DNA from: Zelopaecilomyces penicillatus
Taxonomy: Eukaryota > Ascomycota > Sordariomycetes > Hypocreales > Pseudodiploosporaceae
Assembly: GCA_005765155.1 (NCBI GenBank)
Contig: VCCP01000003.1
Location: 2,666,001 to 2,730,000, forward strand
DNA: 64,000 nucleotides
Direction: 5' to 3'
A model generated the notes under the pieces. The model did not search any database. It saw only the letters and a program-made list of their open reading frames with translations, and was not told the DNA's origin. Within the stretch, counting starts at the first letter, position 1. The number at the start of each line of letters is the position of its first letter. A program made the position numbers and the translations under genes. Shown piece by piece: positions 12,314-24,278 of this stretch.

Positions 12314-12460
12314 CTTATTATACTAATACTTGATCTCTGGTTATAATACTCTATATCTATTATTAATATAATAGATATATTGCTTAGAATACCCTGATTT
12401 ATCTGCTAATATAAACCCCTTTTATTAGATTTATCCCTTGGGAATTCATTAAATATTATA
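12314..12460 (+). repeat. truncated 3' LTR of the gypsy relic
   Basis: CTTATTATACTAATACTTGA and the following bases match the last 147 bp of the gypsy 5' LTR (from about 3502). The first roughly 265 bp of this LTR are absent. It ends TTAAATATTATA and is followed by ATAAT. Confidence 0.8.
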
Positions 12461-12497
12461 ATAATTTATATATTTATATAATTTAAAATTATTTTAA

Positions 12498-12528
<31 letters not shown>

Positions 12529-12990
12529 ATCTTAATATAAACATTATAATATTTTAATAAATACTTTTAATTTAATAAATTTATAATTATATAATAATAA
12601 CTTTTTATATTATTTATATTATTTATATTAGCCTTTTAAAATAATACTTTTTATTATTTAATTTCTTTTAAAGATATTTATATTAAATTATTAATTATTT
12701 TATTTATTTTATATATTATTTTTATATATTAATTTATATTATTAATAATATAATAAATATAAATATTATAAAACCCTTTTATTATATATATATATAATAT
12801 AAATAATAATAATATAATCTTATAATTTAATATAAATTTTATTTATAATCTTTATTTATTTTTTTATTTTATTTTTTAAAAATTTATTATAAAGTATATT
12901 AAAATAATAGTATATTAATTATTAAAATATTATATATATCTTCATTATATGTTAATCAATTTTATATAATAAAAGCAGTTTTTCTTCACT
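12461..12990. repeat. AT-rich RIP-degraded spacer with a TA microsatellite
   Basis: The sequence is almost pure A and T. A (TA)n run lies at about 12502-12528. There is no coding potential. Composition returns to normal at about 12990, only about 100 bp before the next start codon. Confidence 0.75.
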
Positions 12991-13093
12991 AAATTATAAG
13001 ATATGCCCTCCTAAATAACAACATCATTCATACATGTGTAGCAGCTTGTCGCCTGTTATCAAGTCATATGATGTTAACTCATTCCTCTTAATC

Positions 13094-14029
13094 ATGGCAC
13101 ACCATCGCTTGGTTCAGGATGACTCTGCGGCTATATTTTCCCCATCGGTTGCTCGAATCGCCGCATCCACAGCCCGCGATTGGGCCTTTGTTGATTTATG
13201 GCTGTTGTCTATGTTTCGCAACCAACAGGGCTCCCCACCTCCGTTTGAGCGCAATCAAGCCACCCTCAAGGCACTTTTAGACCTTGCTACCTTTAATGAA
13301 AATGCCGATGAACATTGTCAACTCCTTGCGCATGCTGACGTTGAGGCACTCCGACGGCTGACCATGTCGAAGACAAGCCTGCCCCAACTACAGTATTGCT
13401 CAGCATCGCATGTGAAAAAAGACCTCCTTGAAGCCATTGAGCATTATCTTCCTAAGGAGGGTATGGCCTCTCTTCAGGCCCTTGCCAGTATGGACATCCA
13501 TGCTGGTCTCGTCTTCTCGGAACCGAAAGACCTTGGCCATGATTTGATCTCCCTTCATCACGCTGCTTACGACACAGCAAGATTGATCTCCCGTGTTGAA
13601 ACACTTGAGATAGAAATTCGTCGTGGTATCGGCACAGCCAAGCGGCTTTCCAGCATTTTCCAGGACGATGATTACAAGCCGCCATCTGACTTGGCAAAAC
13701 AAAATCTTGACCTGCAGCGCAAGATTAAGACAATGTCTGCGCAACTACCAGAAATTCGTGATCGCGTGGCGGTGCTTGCTGCTTCCGTGAACCTTTCTCA
13801 CCCCACGATTGATAAAATTGCAAATGATGAACTTGAATACCTCGCTATTCTTGCTCGGAAAAGGAGCCTTGACGCACAAATGGCCAGTTTTGCAGGATTG
13901 CCAAACCACCCTGATTTAGCCAGGTCAGAACTTGATGCTTTGCAGCGGCAACTACGTGAGGTAACTGTCCGGCGAGAGATTCGGTTCGAATACCTCATTG
14001 AGCGTGAGAGTCCGGTAAAGCGACGGTAA
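13094..14029 (+). CDS. HAUS augmin-like complex subunit 1 (HAUS1-like)
   Basis: A single-exon gene of 311 residues from the ATG at 13094. An in-frame ATG 60 bp upstream would add 20 residues of non-conserved sequence, so I prefer the second. The N terminus has an A-x-x-A-x-D-W-A-F-V-D-L-W-L helical block. The middle and C terminus are alpha-helical with heptad-like spacing, and the end carries the N-H-P-D-L-A-R...L-R-E motif I associate with fungal HAUS1. The augmin complex binds spindle microtubules and recruits gamma-tubulin for branching nucleation. The gene is convergent with VAC14 (144 bp between stops), and the AT-rich block ends about 100 bp upstream. The assignment comes from helical architecture and recalled similarity; a generic coiled-coil protein is the alternative. 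Confidence 0.62.
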   Translation: MAHHRLVQDDSAAIFSPSVARIAASTARDWAFVDLWLLSMFRNQQGSPPPFERNQATLKALLDLATFNENADEHCQLLAHADVEALRRLTMSKTSLPQLQYCSASHVKKDLLEAIEHYLPKEGMASLQALASMDIHAGLVFSEPKDLGHDLISLHHAAYDTARLISRVETLEIEIRRGIGTAKRLSSIFQDDDYKPPSDLAKQNLDLQRKIKTMSAQLPEIRDRVAVLAASVNLSHPTIDKIANDELEYLAILARKRSLDAQMASFAGLPNHPDLARSELDALQRQLREVTVRREIRFEYLIERESPVKRR

Positions 14030-14173
14030 TAGTTTGGATTCTCATGTGTTTTTCGGTATGTTCCTTAGCAAGGCTTGTAATGATGCTGAATTTGCTTGTT
14101 GTATTGGCTCGATAAAGAACATCGCTCATCTCCTACATCACTATTCGCGGGGCATCGCGTTCCATCAACTGCA

Positions 14174-17100
14174 TCAATTGCGCCGATTCTTCCCAGAGAC
14201 TGCCCCACCCAAACGTCCAAATTGCCTTCCTAGACCCGTTTTTTTCGCAGGCGGCATAGGCGCTACTGGCGTTGAGTCTTTTGGAATGACGGGAGGTCCG
14301 GCAGTCATGACACGAACGCCGTCTTTGCCCTTTACCTCCAGCGTTCCATCTCCTAGACGGAGCTCGCTAATTCCAATAGAAGGGACGTCGTCTCCGTCCA
14401 CCGTCTGTCTTTGGGCTCTTCTTGCCCGCTCTTGGACACTGCGGAACTTTTCTAGCAATTCTACCCAACGAATGGTACCGTCATCACGCCCTTTCAACCT
14501 GTTCGGTCTGTCGTAGTTGGTCCCTCCTGAGGTTGTGACCGCGCTAGATTGTACACAGTGAGTTGTTAACATTACTACATGATGACATCTTAAATAGTGT
14601 CAGGGAAACAGAGGAAGAAAAGCACAAACCTTCGAGGTGCTGCATGTAAATAGCCTATTGAACTGACACTATTCAGTCTATTTTTGAGAGCCGCAAAGGC
14701 AGAGGATTGCGGTAGTAGCATTAGAATACCATACATGCACTTATACAGGTACGGATATTTATCAGGCTCAAGCAGCTGTAGGCGCAAATCTAATCGCAGT
14801 TTCAGTTTCATGAGTCCATTATCTGCGAATATTTCTGATCGGTGGAGAGGGACAGGACTTACATGTGAAAACAGGTGATTCGATCAATTGCACGAGCTTG
14901 TCCACCTGAATTAGTATGTTTACGGTCATATCTAATTCACCACTATTTGTAATTAGTTTCTCGTTGTGGGTAGGTAAATAGACCATCTTCTCACAATATT
15001 TGCAACAAATGGTATGCTTGTTCGTAGGCCTGAGCTAGCAAGCATAACGAAAATGTCGCTACAGCGTTATAGCACCATGATCTAAATAAACCCACAAACA
15101 AAGTCTGCCCATCCTAAAATATAAGTTAGTATCAATAATAAGCCTGCCGCAAATGGGGAGGGAGAATAGAGTCGCCGGAATACCTTGGTCTCCAGGTTTC
15201 GGAGTCGTCTGCGCACTTCTGCTAGTTGAGGTGCCGTTATGAGGTTGTTGTTAAGGTTTTGAACCATAATGCTTGCGAATTCCACGTCCTCTTCTTTTTC
15301 AATGCAGTCGGCCAGTGTGCGATATATTCGTTCCGGGCTAAGGCTGATACAAAGCTGTCGGATGATTAAATTCCCTCGAGTTTCCAAGAGTTTACGATCC
15401 GTCGAGAAAAGCTGCAGAAGATTGACCATGAAGCTAGTAAAATAGTCATCCTCACTATTGCGAGATATCTGAGACAGCAGTTGTAGATCTCTCGTTACAA
15501 CAGCATCTGATGGGTCTGAAAGAGTCTTGAGAAGAGCAGGGAAAGTGCCGTCATTGAAGGCTAGCAACTTTCTTGGGGCTTTCCTATGTAACATAATGAG
15601 CCAAGTCAAAGCGGCAACGCGGGTGGCTTCATGATCATTGAGAAACAACAGGGTCAATGAGTTGACGGCAGCGGCGTAGTCAAGATCAGTTTGGAGGTGG
15701 TTGGAGCTCAGGTGCCCTGTCAATGCAGAAGACGCCCGTCTATGGACTGGAGTTGGGCTGCGGGACACTGGATCTCGCAAGCCTGAAAGAGAGCTGCGGT
15801 GGTATCCCACGCATTCAGCTTTATCTGCCGGCAAGGGCAGCCGAGATGTCGAGACCAGTTGGTTTGGCGAAATACTGTTGTTAGCTTCAGACTCATCTGA
15901 TAGTGAGACAACATAATCCATCAAGCAAGTGTTGACTCTAGTAGCAGCGAGATGAATAGTCTCCTTGGAGCTAGCCATGGCAGGTAGCATGTGGGCCAAT
16001 ATTTTTGGAGTAAATGGCAGTACCTCCTCTGGGCAAATGTCAAGAAACTCCACGATCCATCGAAGAGACTCCAGCAAGCAATCTTCTTCTACATAGTAGT
16101 TAGCATTGGGCTCAAACTTAGCATAAAAGAAGATTTGATGTGTGTCAGATGGCGACATGTGGCGACGAATTTCTTGCACTAACTGACCTAAAGGCGAATC
16201 GAGTGTGGCCGTCAAGATCTCAAGTATCTCTTTATAATTGATTTCCACGTCCTGCCCTGGAATCCAATCCTCTTCTAAACTATCATTTTCATCCTCATTA
16301 ATGGCGTCCGAGTCTAGTTCGTCGCCTTCGTCTAAATCAGGGCGAACACTGTCGCTATCTAAAGACTCTTGTCGTTTCCGTTTGCCGCCTTCCTTAGATT
16401 TTCTGTGCTCCGCAATACCTTTCTTAACAAGGGAGATACGTTTAATTTCGTTAAGAAACTTGTCCAAACAGGACTGTGTGGCCGCTCGCACATCAGCATT
16501 CGGATCACTCAGAAATTTGAGTAACCCACCCAGAAAGTCTGGGAGATATGTGACGAGTTCCAAATCCGGTATGGAATCTAGCAGGGTGATCCAACCAACG
16601 AGAAATTGGCGGGTGAAGGGGTTCAGGGTCCATATACGCTCCTTCAAAAGTGGTATAAAGCGCGGTAGGGAAAATGCTGTAGGTAGATGTGGATGTTGCT
16701 TGTCAAGGTCTATATTGTCGTTGCTTTCGAATTGAGGAGCCGCTAGAACTGAAACATAGGATGCAGAAGATTCGGCTACAATATCTTTTATTAGTCGATC
16801 CAGTAACTCGGCTCCATTCTTGACGGAAAGTTCCGAGTCAGCGCCAAGCTGTGAAGAAGTTAGTCAAAACGAGTTAACCAAATAGACGGTTCGGAAACGA
16901 CTTGACAGACCCTGCAGAGTTGATCAAAGATGGTATTAAAATACACCAAAATCTCTCCTTTTGCGACTTTGGCGATGTTATACATTGCCTCACAGGCATA
17001 GTACCGGACCCTTGCATCCTGGTCCGTAAAACACGCAAGCACTGGCGGGACAATCTTCGCCAAGTACCGTGGTAGCTCCTAGAGCATGCATTAGCCGGTG

Positions 17101-17654
17101 AAGTGTTGGGTGCACCAGTGAGTACAAAGCAAGACAAGAAATATATAGTAGCACAGACTAAGAAAGCTAATACGATTGGAAATAAGACGAGAGGCATTTG
17201 TACCCATTTGCCAGCGTCATCATTTCTAGGTGAATAATGGTTTTGATGAATGAGGACAGCTCGGGAAATCAGGCCTGATGATGGATGGTAGGTGTAAGTA
17301 GTAAAAACGACATACAGTTCCAAGAGCAATAGCCGCAGCAGCCAGCCCAATCAGGCCGCCATTCCTCGCATGTGGTTGGTGAACCGCATATGCGAAATCG
17401 TTGCAAAGCTGCTCAAGAATATCGTGTACTCTTCGGTCCTCTCTTACAGCGACAAGGTCCCGGATGACCTTCTCCAGCCTACGACACGCCATGTCAGCTT
17501 CATGCTTATTGCAGAGACAGAGCCTGTGTATTATAGACGTAAAAGCCCTGCCAAGTACTAGGTATGCCATGAGAGAGGTAACATACTCTAGAGCCCCAAC
17601 CTTACGCTTATCGTAGAGTTTGTCATTTAGCGCCCGCTGGATATTCGCATCCAT
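14174..17654 (-). CDS. VAC14: VAC14, scaffold of the PI(3,5)P2-synthesising Fab1 complex
   Basis: Eight exons: 17587-17654, 17316-17478, 16911-17078, 15184-16848, 14995-15113, 14863-14942, 14630-14789 and 14174-14543. They sum to 2793 nt, 930 residues. The start reads M-D-A-N-I-Q-R-A-L-N-D-K-L-Y-D-K-R-K-V-G-A-L, the hallmark of fungal Vac14. HEAT-like repeats follow (I-V-P-P-V-L-A-C-F-T-D-Q-D-A-R-V-R-Y-Y near residue 90), with an acidic linker around residue 260-300. The conserved Vac14 C-terminal domain (S-W-C-Y-N-A-V-A-T-F-S-L, then L-R-L-Q-L-L-E-P-D-K-Y-P-Y-L-Y) is split over exons 5-7. Exon 8 encodes a basic, low-complexity tail after R-P-N-R-L-K-G-R-D-D. Vac14 holds Fab1 kinase and Fig4 phosphatase on the vacuolar membrane. 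Intron 3 uses an unusual GTCTGT donor; the others are ordinary. Confidence 0.93.
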
Positions 17655-18254
17655 GATTGGTAATAAAGCATGCTTGAGGTCAAGGGAAATAAGCAGGTTG
17701 CTTGTCCACAGCTCAGAATGTGCTCATCTGCTATTGTGGTAGATGATGTTGTACATAAAAAGGTGTGCCTTTGGCGTGGAACGCGTCTCTAGTTTAAGTC
17801 GTGCGGCGCCACAGTGGCTCTGTCAGCGGACGCCCCTTGTCCACACTGCGTTTGAGATTGGTGTATCTACGTGATATCAACATATAATCCGATAATAAAT
17901 ATATATGGCATCTGTATACCAGATACATAGTATGGAGGACCGCGTAATTGCTTGTTACGACCTAGTTACTTGTTTTACAATAGAGCTTCATATATAAACA
18001 CAACCTATTTTATAGATGCAAGACTAGATTTCAGTTGGGCTATCCACAGTCGAGTGAGTCGGGCTTGTTCACAACTTGGATGGAGAGATTATATAACATT
18101 CTTACCGCATTGGAAAACATATTTACATACATCCTTCTCCACAGGTCCATAAACGCATATACAATTAAGACACTTGTCTTTCTTGAAGGCAAACTCTATA
18201 TAGACTCTTTGTGAAACAAAATCAAATGACACGGCATGAAATATTTGCTTCTGC
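17655..18254. other. intergenic: VAC14 promoter and desaturase 3' flank
   Basis: This 600-bp stretch has ordinary composition, slightly AT-rich from about 17880 to 18010. No gene or repeat is recognisable. Confidence 0.5.
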
Positions 18255-20095
18255 TCAGTGATGATGGCCATCAAAGTCTCCACTTTTTGCAATCGTCTGC
18301 CGACATTTAGCAAGTATTGCTGCTTGTCTGGAAACTTCCTCGAGCTTGCCAATGACCTGTTTGTTGCTGTTTGCAAATCCGTAGTAGGCATAAGGAATGC
18401 CGACATCACTGCAAAATTCTTGGACAAACCTCTGTGCTTGGCGCAAATTATGCCGTGGTAGGCGGGGAAACAGGTGGTGGATAACCTGAAATTGCAACCC
18501 TCCATGAATAAAGTCCAGCCAGGGGGGGCAATCGATATCCATGGTAGTTCTCAGCATTTTCTGAGCGAATGACTCCTGGGGCCCTAGATCGGCGGTACTC
18601 ATGGCAAAATGCGACAAAACAATCTGTACATGCAGTGGTGATGATGCAATATGGCTCACCATGACAAACACAAAACGTGACCAGCCATCAGGTATCATCT
18701 TATAGACAATGCCATAGCCAAACCAAAGCCAGAAGAATATTTGACCAAGTAGCTCAAACCATCGATATCGAGCAGCTGGGCCGTCTCGTGGTCCTCGACC
18801 AGCAATCAGATGATCCCATGAAAGAAAGTAGAGGTTAAAGCGACCAAGAGCCAACAAAGGGTAATAGGTCCACGGCTGGATCCGTAAACACACCTTGGCT
18901 ACCATATCGTATTTCATGACACGATCGTAAAAGGTCGACCGCAAGTTACCCAACAGACGGTGTGAAACGGCGAATAGAGGCATATGTTCAATGTCGGGAT
19001 CATGTTCTGGTGCATTCGTCATGATATGATGAACGTTGTGGTTGTTTTTCCACCACCCTATAGACACACCACCCAAAAAATCAGCAATGATAATGGCAAT
19101 GAGGGAATCGACATGATAGTTGTGCGAGATGCCCATATGGCCAGCATCATGAGCAGCGAAGACCAACTGATGCCACATAAAGCCTAAAAAAGCGCCCCCG
19201 ATAGCATAATGCCCCAGGTTCAGTGCGAGGAACATCATGCCAAAGCAGAGAGTATAACGGCAACATTCGACTCCATAGGCCACGTAATTGGTCTTGTAAA
19301 GTCCCGCGTCGACAATCCGTTGATGAAGGACACGGTATTTGGCCACAATGTGGGCTTGCGTATTTTTATCGACAGATGGGTACTTTTCGCCATCCAGAAG
19401 AATATGTTCATGAGTAATGGCGTCGAGGTAGGAAATACCGTCCATATCCCCCTCTACCATCGAATTTGGTAATATTGGGACTGTACGCGATCTTATGGGC
19501 TCTTTTATGTCTTGCCGACGCCGGATGCAGTGCTCATTAGCATAGAAAATGGTGGACGAAGTCCGCGGCTTTGGGCAGCAAGTGTCTAAATAACTTCCAC
19601 GCTCTGTGGCTTTTTCCTCTTGTATTTGTTCCTTGGTTCGAAAGGTACCTCCTTGAATCGGTGCCCGGAAGTTTCTCCAGGTCCCTTTTATTCTGCCGAT
19701 GCAGTATCGAAGCATCTTCGCCTTTGCTTCCTTTGAATGTAAACTGACATTGTTTGTTAGTTTGTTCAATAAGAAATGGTTACGCTCGCGTGAAAAGCAG
19801 GAAATGGAGCTGCCTACACATCAATCTCATCGGTCGCATCCCTTCCAACCATATGCAAGATAGCTTTGTCCCCACCTGGATGGTACTTGAGCCACGAATC
19901 GACTTTGAGAACATATTGCTGAAAAATAACGACCTGGTGCCCCTCAGCTATCATCCCTTCCACCTCATCGCGAGACATGAACGGAAAAAGCCTTGTCTCG
20001 GCGTGGTTTGTGGGTAGCACAACACTATGTTGGCTGATGTCAAGGCTATTCCCTGGCATGCTTGCTATAACCGAGAAGGCGCTTACGGGTTGCAA
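18255..20095 (-). CDS. delta-8 sphingolipid desaturase (cytochrome b5 fusion)
   Basis: Two exons (19818-20095 and 18255-19743) with a 74-nt intron give 588 residues. An N-terminal cytochrome b5 domain carries the haem-binding H-P-G-G at residues 72-75. A membrane-bound desaturase domain follows with all three histidine boxes, H-D-A-G-H, H-N-V-H-H and Q-V-I-H-H, the glutamine form being typical of front-end desaturases. Hydrophobic segments flank the boxes. The enzyme introduces the 8(E) double bond into the long-chain base of fungal glucosylceramide in the ER. The family usually starts near M-S-R-D-E (codon at 19978); the 39 residues before it look non-conserved, so the true start may be 19978. 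The His-rich C terminus (G-H-H-H) is unremarkable. Confidence 0.9.
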
Positions 20096-20440
20096 GATTG
20101 AGAGCGGAGGCTCACTGAGATGGTGTCCTGAATTTCAAGTATCGAGGTGGCGGGGTCTGAGGTTCGGCAATAACTGAATAATCATTCAAAAACCCACACC
20201 AGCCATATTTGAAAGAGAATGGTGTGTGGACTTGGTTGATCATGGGGCAGGCTGATTTAGAGTGTCAGTTCTGAAAGCCAGCCACTTTGACTCCAAGTTC
20301 CGTGAAACGCTAGTCATGTTTATACAGTCAATGGCCTGAATTATTGTCACGGCGTGACCTGCCCCACCTTTTATAGAGGTACGTACATTACTAACAGCTG
20401 CACTAACTTGCAAGCCTGATCTTTGGCGTGTGCTAGATTA
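20096..20440. promoter_or_regulatory. desaturase upstream region
   Basis: This 345-bp stretch of normal composition lies between the start codon and the abrupt edge of the AT-rich block. It contains an inverted pair TGGGGCAGG (20243-20251) and CCTGCCCCA (20358-20366). No core promoter element could be assigned with confidence. Confidence 0.4.
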
Positions 20441-23400
20441 CTCTATATAATCTAAAAAAGAAATAAATAATAAAACATTAATTAATTAAGAAATAATTTT
20501 CTATTTAATTAAGGGATTTAAATTAATTGAATAACTTTTTTTTATTATATTTATTATTTAAGGTTTTTTAATAAAATAATTTGAAATAAATAATATATAT
20601 TTTAATTTTAATATATTTATTCTTTATTATAAAAATCTTATTATTTATCTTTATATCTTTTATTATTTATATTTATATTTATAAGGTTTATATAATAATC
20701 TTAACCTAATTTAATTTAATAAAATCCTTATATTATTATATTATTATAATTATTATATTATATTATTAATTTTATATAAATAAAGTATTTATATATAATA
20801 TTATCTTTAAACAAAATATTAAAAGAATTAAAGAATTATTAAATATTATTAATTTATATACTTTAATTATTAATATTTAAAAAGATTTATTATTCTATTT
20901 TTCTTTAGATTAAATTAAAAAAGAATATAAATTTAATTATTATTTATAGAAATAATATAAATAATACCTAGATTTAATATTAAATATAATCTCTTTATTT
21001 ATAATTAAAATTAATATTAATAAAATACTATTAATATTTTATTATTCTATTAATTAAATTAATTTATTAATTATTATTAAATATTTAAAAAAAACTATAT
21101 CTAAATATAATATATTTAATTATTTTTATTAATTTTAAATAAATAAATAATAATATTAAATTATTAAATTAAAATAAATAATTATAAATAAGATTTTAAT
21201 ATAAAACTATATTAATAATATAAAAAACTTAATAATTAAATTTATATTTTTAATTAAATTAAAAAATATTATAAATAATTATTAAAAAGAGTTAATTAAA
21301 ATCTTTTTTTAAATAAGAAAATATAAAAAAGATCTATTATATTATTTAATATTAATAGATAAGATATTTATAATATTAATTATATTTCTTTTAAAGTATT
21401 ATTATAAATAACCTTATCTTTATTAAATAATAAAATTTTATTATTATTATTTTTATTAATTAATTTATTTTATTTATTTTATTAAGAAATAATTATTTAT
21501 TTTAAGATAAAAATTAAAGATATAATTAAGATATAATATATCTTTATAATAGATAATTAAAATAAAGTCTTTTAAAGATATTAAATATAATATCTTTTAT
21601 TAAATTATTAAATAAATAATTCTAGATATTATTTAAATAAATAATTAAAAATATAATAAATAATATAAATAATAATATAATAAATAATATAAATAATAAT
21701 AACGATAATTAATTATAATAAGGAATTATAAAAATATAATATAATAAATAAAAGATTTAAAAAATTAAAATATTTAATTTTAAATTAAAAAAGTTATTTA
21801 ATAGATTAAATATAATATAATTTAAAAATAATATAATTTAAAAAAAATTCTTTTTATTAAAAATATTTAAAATAATATAATTTATTTATCTTATATTAAA
21901 ATAATATATATAAATCTTTTCTAATTACTTTATAATAAGGTATTATATTAATAGATTAATATAATAATAAAATTATAATATTATAATATTAAAGATTTAT
22001 TAATATATAGATTATTATATTATAAAACTAATTTAAAATAATTTAAAATAAAAAAATTAATATTATTAAAAAATAATTAATTATAAAATATTTTAAAAAA
22101 GATTATTATTAAGATATTAATATTAAGAAATAAATATTAAAACTATTTTAAATAATTAAAATAATAAGCTTTAAAATAATTAATTAATAATTAAATTAAA
22201 TTTATATTTATATAAATAAATCCTAAATAAATTAATTTTTTATTTATAAAAAGATATAAGTTTAATAAAGTATTTTAATTATATTTATAAAAAATAATAA
22301 ATATAATAAATATAATAATTAATATTAATTAAAATTAAATTATTTTCTTAATATAATAATATTAAAGTATTATAAAGTAAATAATATTAAAATAATTAAA
22401 TTAATATATATATTTAATAAAATAATTAATTAATTTTATTATAATTAAAATAATTAATAATTTAATCAATATAGAAAATAAAATAAAAATCTATAATAAA
22501 TAAATTAAATCTTTATATTAAGCTAAAATATATATAATAATTTTATTAAAATAAGATTATATAATTAATTAATAAATTAAATAAATTAAAGATTAAATAG
22601 TTTTTTTTATAATAAAAATTAAATAATTCCTTAAAAGTAATTAAGATATATATTTTCTTATAATAGATTTAATTAATAAATATAGAATTTCTATAATATA
22701 TTATAATTAAGATTTAATAATAATATTTATTCAAGAAATAATTAATATTATTATTAAAATAAAAGAAATATTTAATCTATTTAATATTAATAATAAATAT
22801 TTAAATACTAGATATAAAATAATCATATATATTATTAAAATAAAAATAATAAAGATATTAATATTAATATTAAAAATAAAAGTATTAAAGAATATAAGTA
22901 ATAATTAAAGATAGCTAGATATTAAATAATATTTAAGTTTATTATATATAACTTTAATAAAAGCTATTATACTTTAAATAATATTAATAAAATCTTTTTT
23001 AATCCTTTTTATAAATTATTTCTAATATTTATTTTAATAAAAAAATCTTTATTATAATAATTTTTTTTATTTTTAAACTATTTATTCTATTATTTAAATA
23101 TATAAATAAAAAAAAAAGATATATAAAAGGATTATTTAAAGTATAATATATATTTTAAAATAAGATCTTTATTAATATATTATATATTTATAAATAATTA
23201 TATTATATTAAGAAAATATATATTTAATAAATTAATTATATTATTAAAATAATTATATAAAAGTAAAATAATACTTTATTTTAAATATGTATATCTATAT
23301 AAAAGAAAATCTAGAGAAGATATATATCTTTTTTTTAATAGAATAAGATTATTAAAATTAATTAAAAATCTAAAGATAAAAAACTAATAAAATACAATTA

Positions 23401-23851
23401 TTTAAAAATTAATATAAGATTTATATTAAATAAAATAATAATAATTATTATAATTAATATAATATAATTAAATATATTAATTAATAAAGAATAGCTTTAA
23501 TAAAACTTATTATATATAATCCTTTTAAGATAGATAAGTTAAAGTTAATATAAGAAATAATTAAGCTATTTAAAATTATTAATAAAGCTAGATTTAATAT
23601 TTATATTATTAAATAAATTAATAAAAATATAGTATATATTTATTTTATAATTAATATACAGCTAATAAAAGATTTAAAACTCAATATATTATTAAAAATA
23701 AATAAATTCTAATAAATTATACTTATTTTAATTATTATATTTATATTTTATAAAAAAGGTATATTAATTTATATTATTTTATATTAAAGAATACTTTAAT
23801 TATAGATTATATTTATACCTTAAATATGTTAAAAGTATTACTTATAATAAG
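20441..23851. repeat. AT-rich RIP-degraded block
   Basis: Composition drops to nearly pure A and T within about 20 bp of 20440. C residues survive almost only before T or C. No open frame. Presumably old transposon copies, but no family is recognisable. Confidence 0.8.
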
Positions 23852-23856
23852 CTAGA

Positions 23857-24273
23857 TGTCACGACCCAACAACCCAGGCCGTATAGTGGGCCCCGGTGAC
23901 GTGACTGTATGATGTCATACAGGTATATACCGACGGCTTGGATCTATATGGAACTGGATCACGATTCTGAACATGATCCAATGCAATTTGGATCACGGTT
24001 CAAATCGTGATCCAACGGAACGAGGCTCACGCTTTCGAGCGTGATCCACGTAGTATATAAAGCACCCAATTTCACTCTTTTAAACATAGCTTAGATAGTT
24101 ATCAACAACATCATTGTATTGACCATACCTGCTCACTACACTGATACCTGATTACGATCTTACGGATCTATCATCTACGTGACCGACATATTGCTCAGAA
24201 CGCCCCGACTTATCTGCCAACAAATAAACCCCTTTCATTAGGTTTATCCCTTGGGAATTCACCAAACGTCACA
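23857..24273 (+). repeat. intact solo LTR of the gypsy family
   Basis: The 417-bp sequence begins TGTCACGACCC and ends AACGTCACA, with TG...CA termini. It is flanked on both sides by CTAGA (23852-23856 and 24274-24278), a perfect 5-bp target-site duplication. It has normal base composition inside a block of nearly pure A and T. A TATA box lies in TAGTATATAAAGC (about 24050). Upstream of it are three short hairpins built on GGATCACG/CGTGATCC. It is the undamaged counterpart of the LTRs at 3237 and 12314. Confidence 0.92.
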
Positions 24274-24278
24274 CTAGA

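Larger units (their letters stand above)
3237..12460 (+). mobile_element. Ty3/gypsy-type LTR retrotransposon relic, interrupted by a copia element
   Basis: A RIP-mutated 5' LTR (3237-3648) and a gag-like internal part (3649-5981) are followed, beyond the copia element at 5982-12313, by only the last 147 bp of the 3' LTR (12314-12460). The outer ends are flanked by the same five bases, ATAAT (3232-3236 and 12461-12465), which fits a 5-bp target-site duplication, although that match is weak evidence in such AT-rich sequence. Most of pol and the start of the 3' LTR are missing. The family was recognised by comparing its LTR with the undamaged copy at 23857-24273. Confidence 0.75.

Noticed and set aside
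13400..13744. Reverse-strand open frames within the HAUS1-like gene
   Set aside because: Shadow frames of a plus-strand coding region; no domain or conserved motif.
13978..13996. GGTTCGAATAC resembling a tRNA B box
   Set aside because: It lies in the coding sequence of the HAUS1-like gene, and no A box or cloverleaf is present.
14034..14516. Plus-strand open frame of 160 codons
   Set aside because: It is antisense to the last exon of VAC14, whose protein sequence is clearly conserved.
20243..20366. Inverted pair TGGGGCAGG/CCTGCCCCA as a possible small transposon
   Set aside because: Only 9 bp match, with no extension and no flanking duplication.
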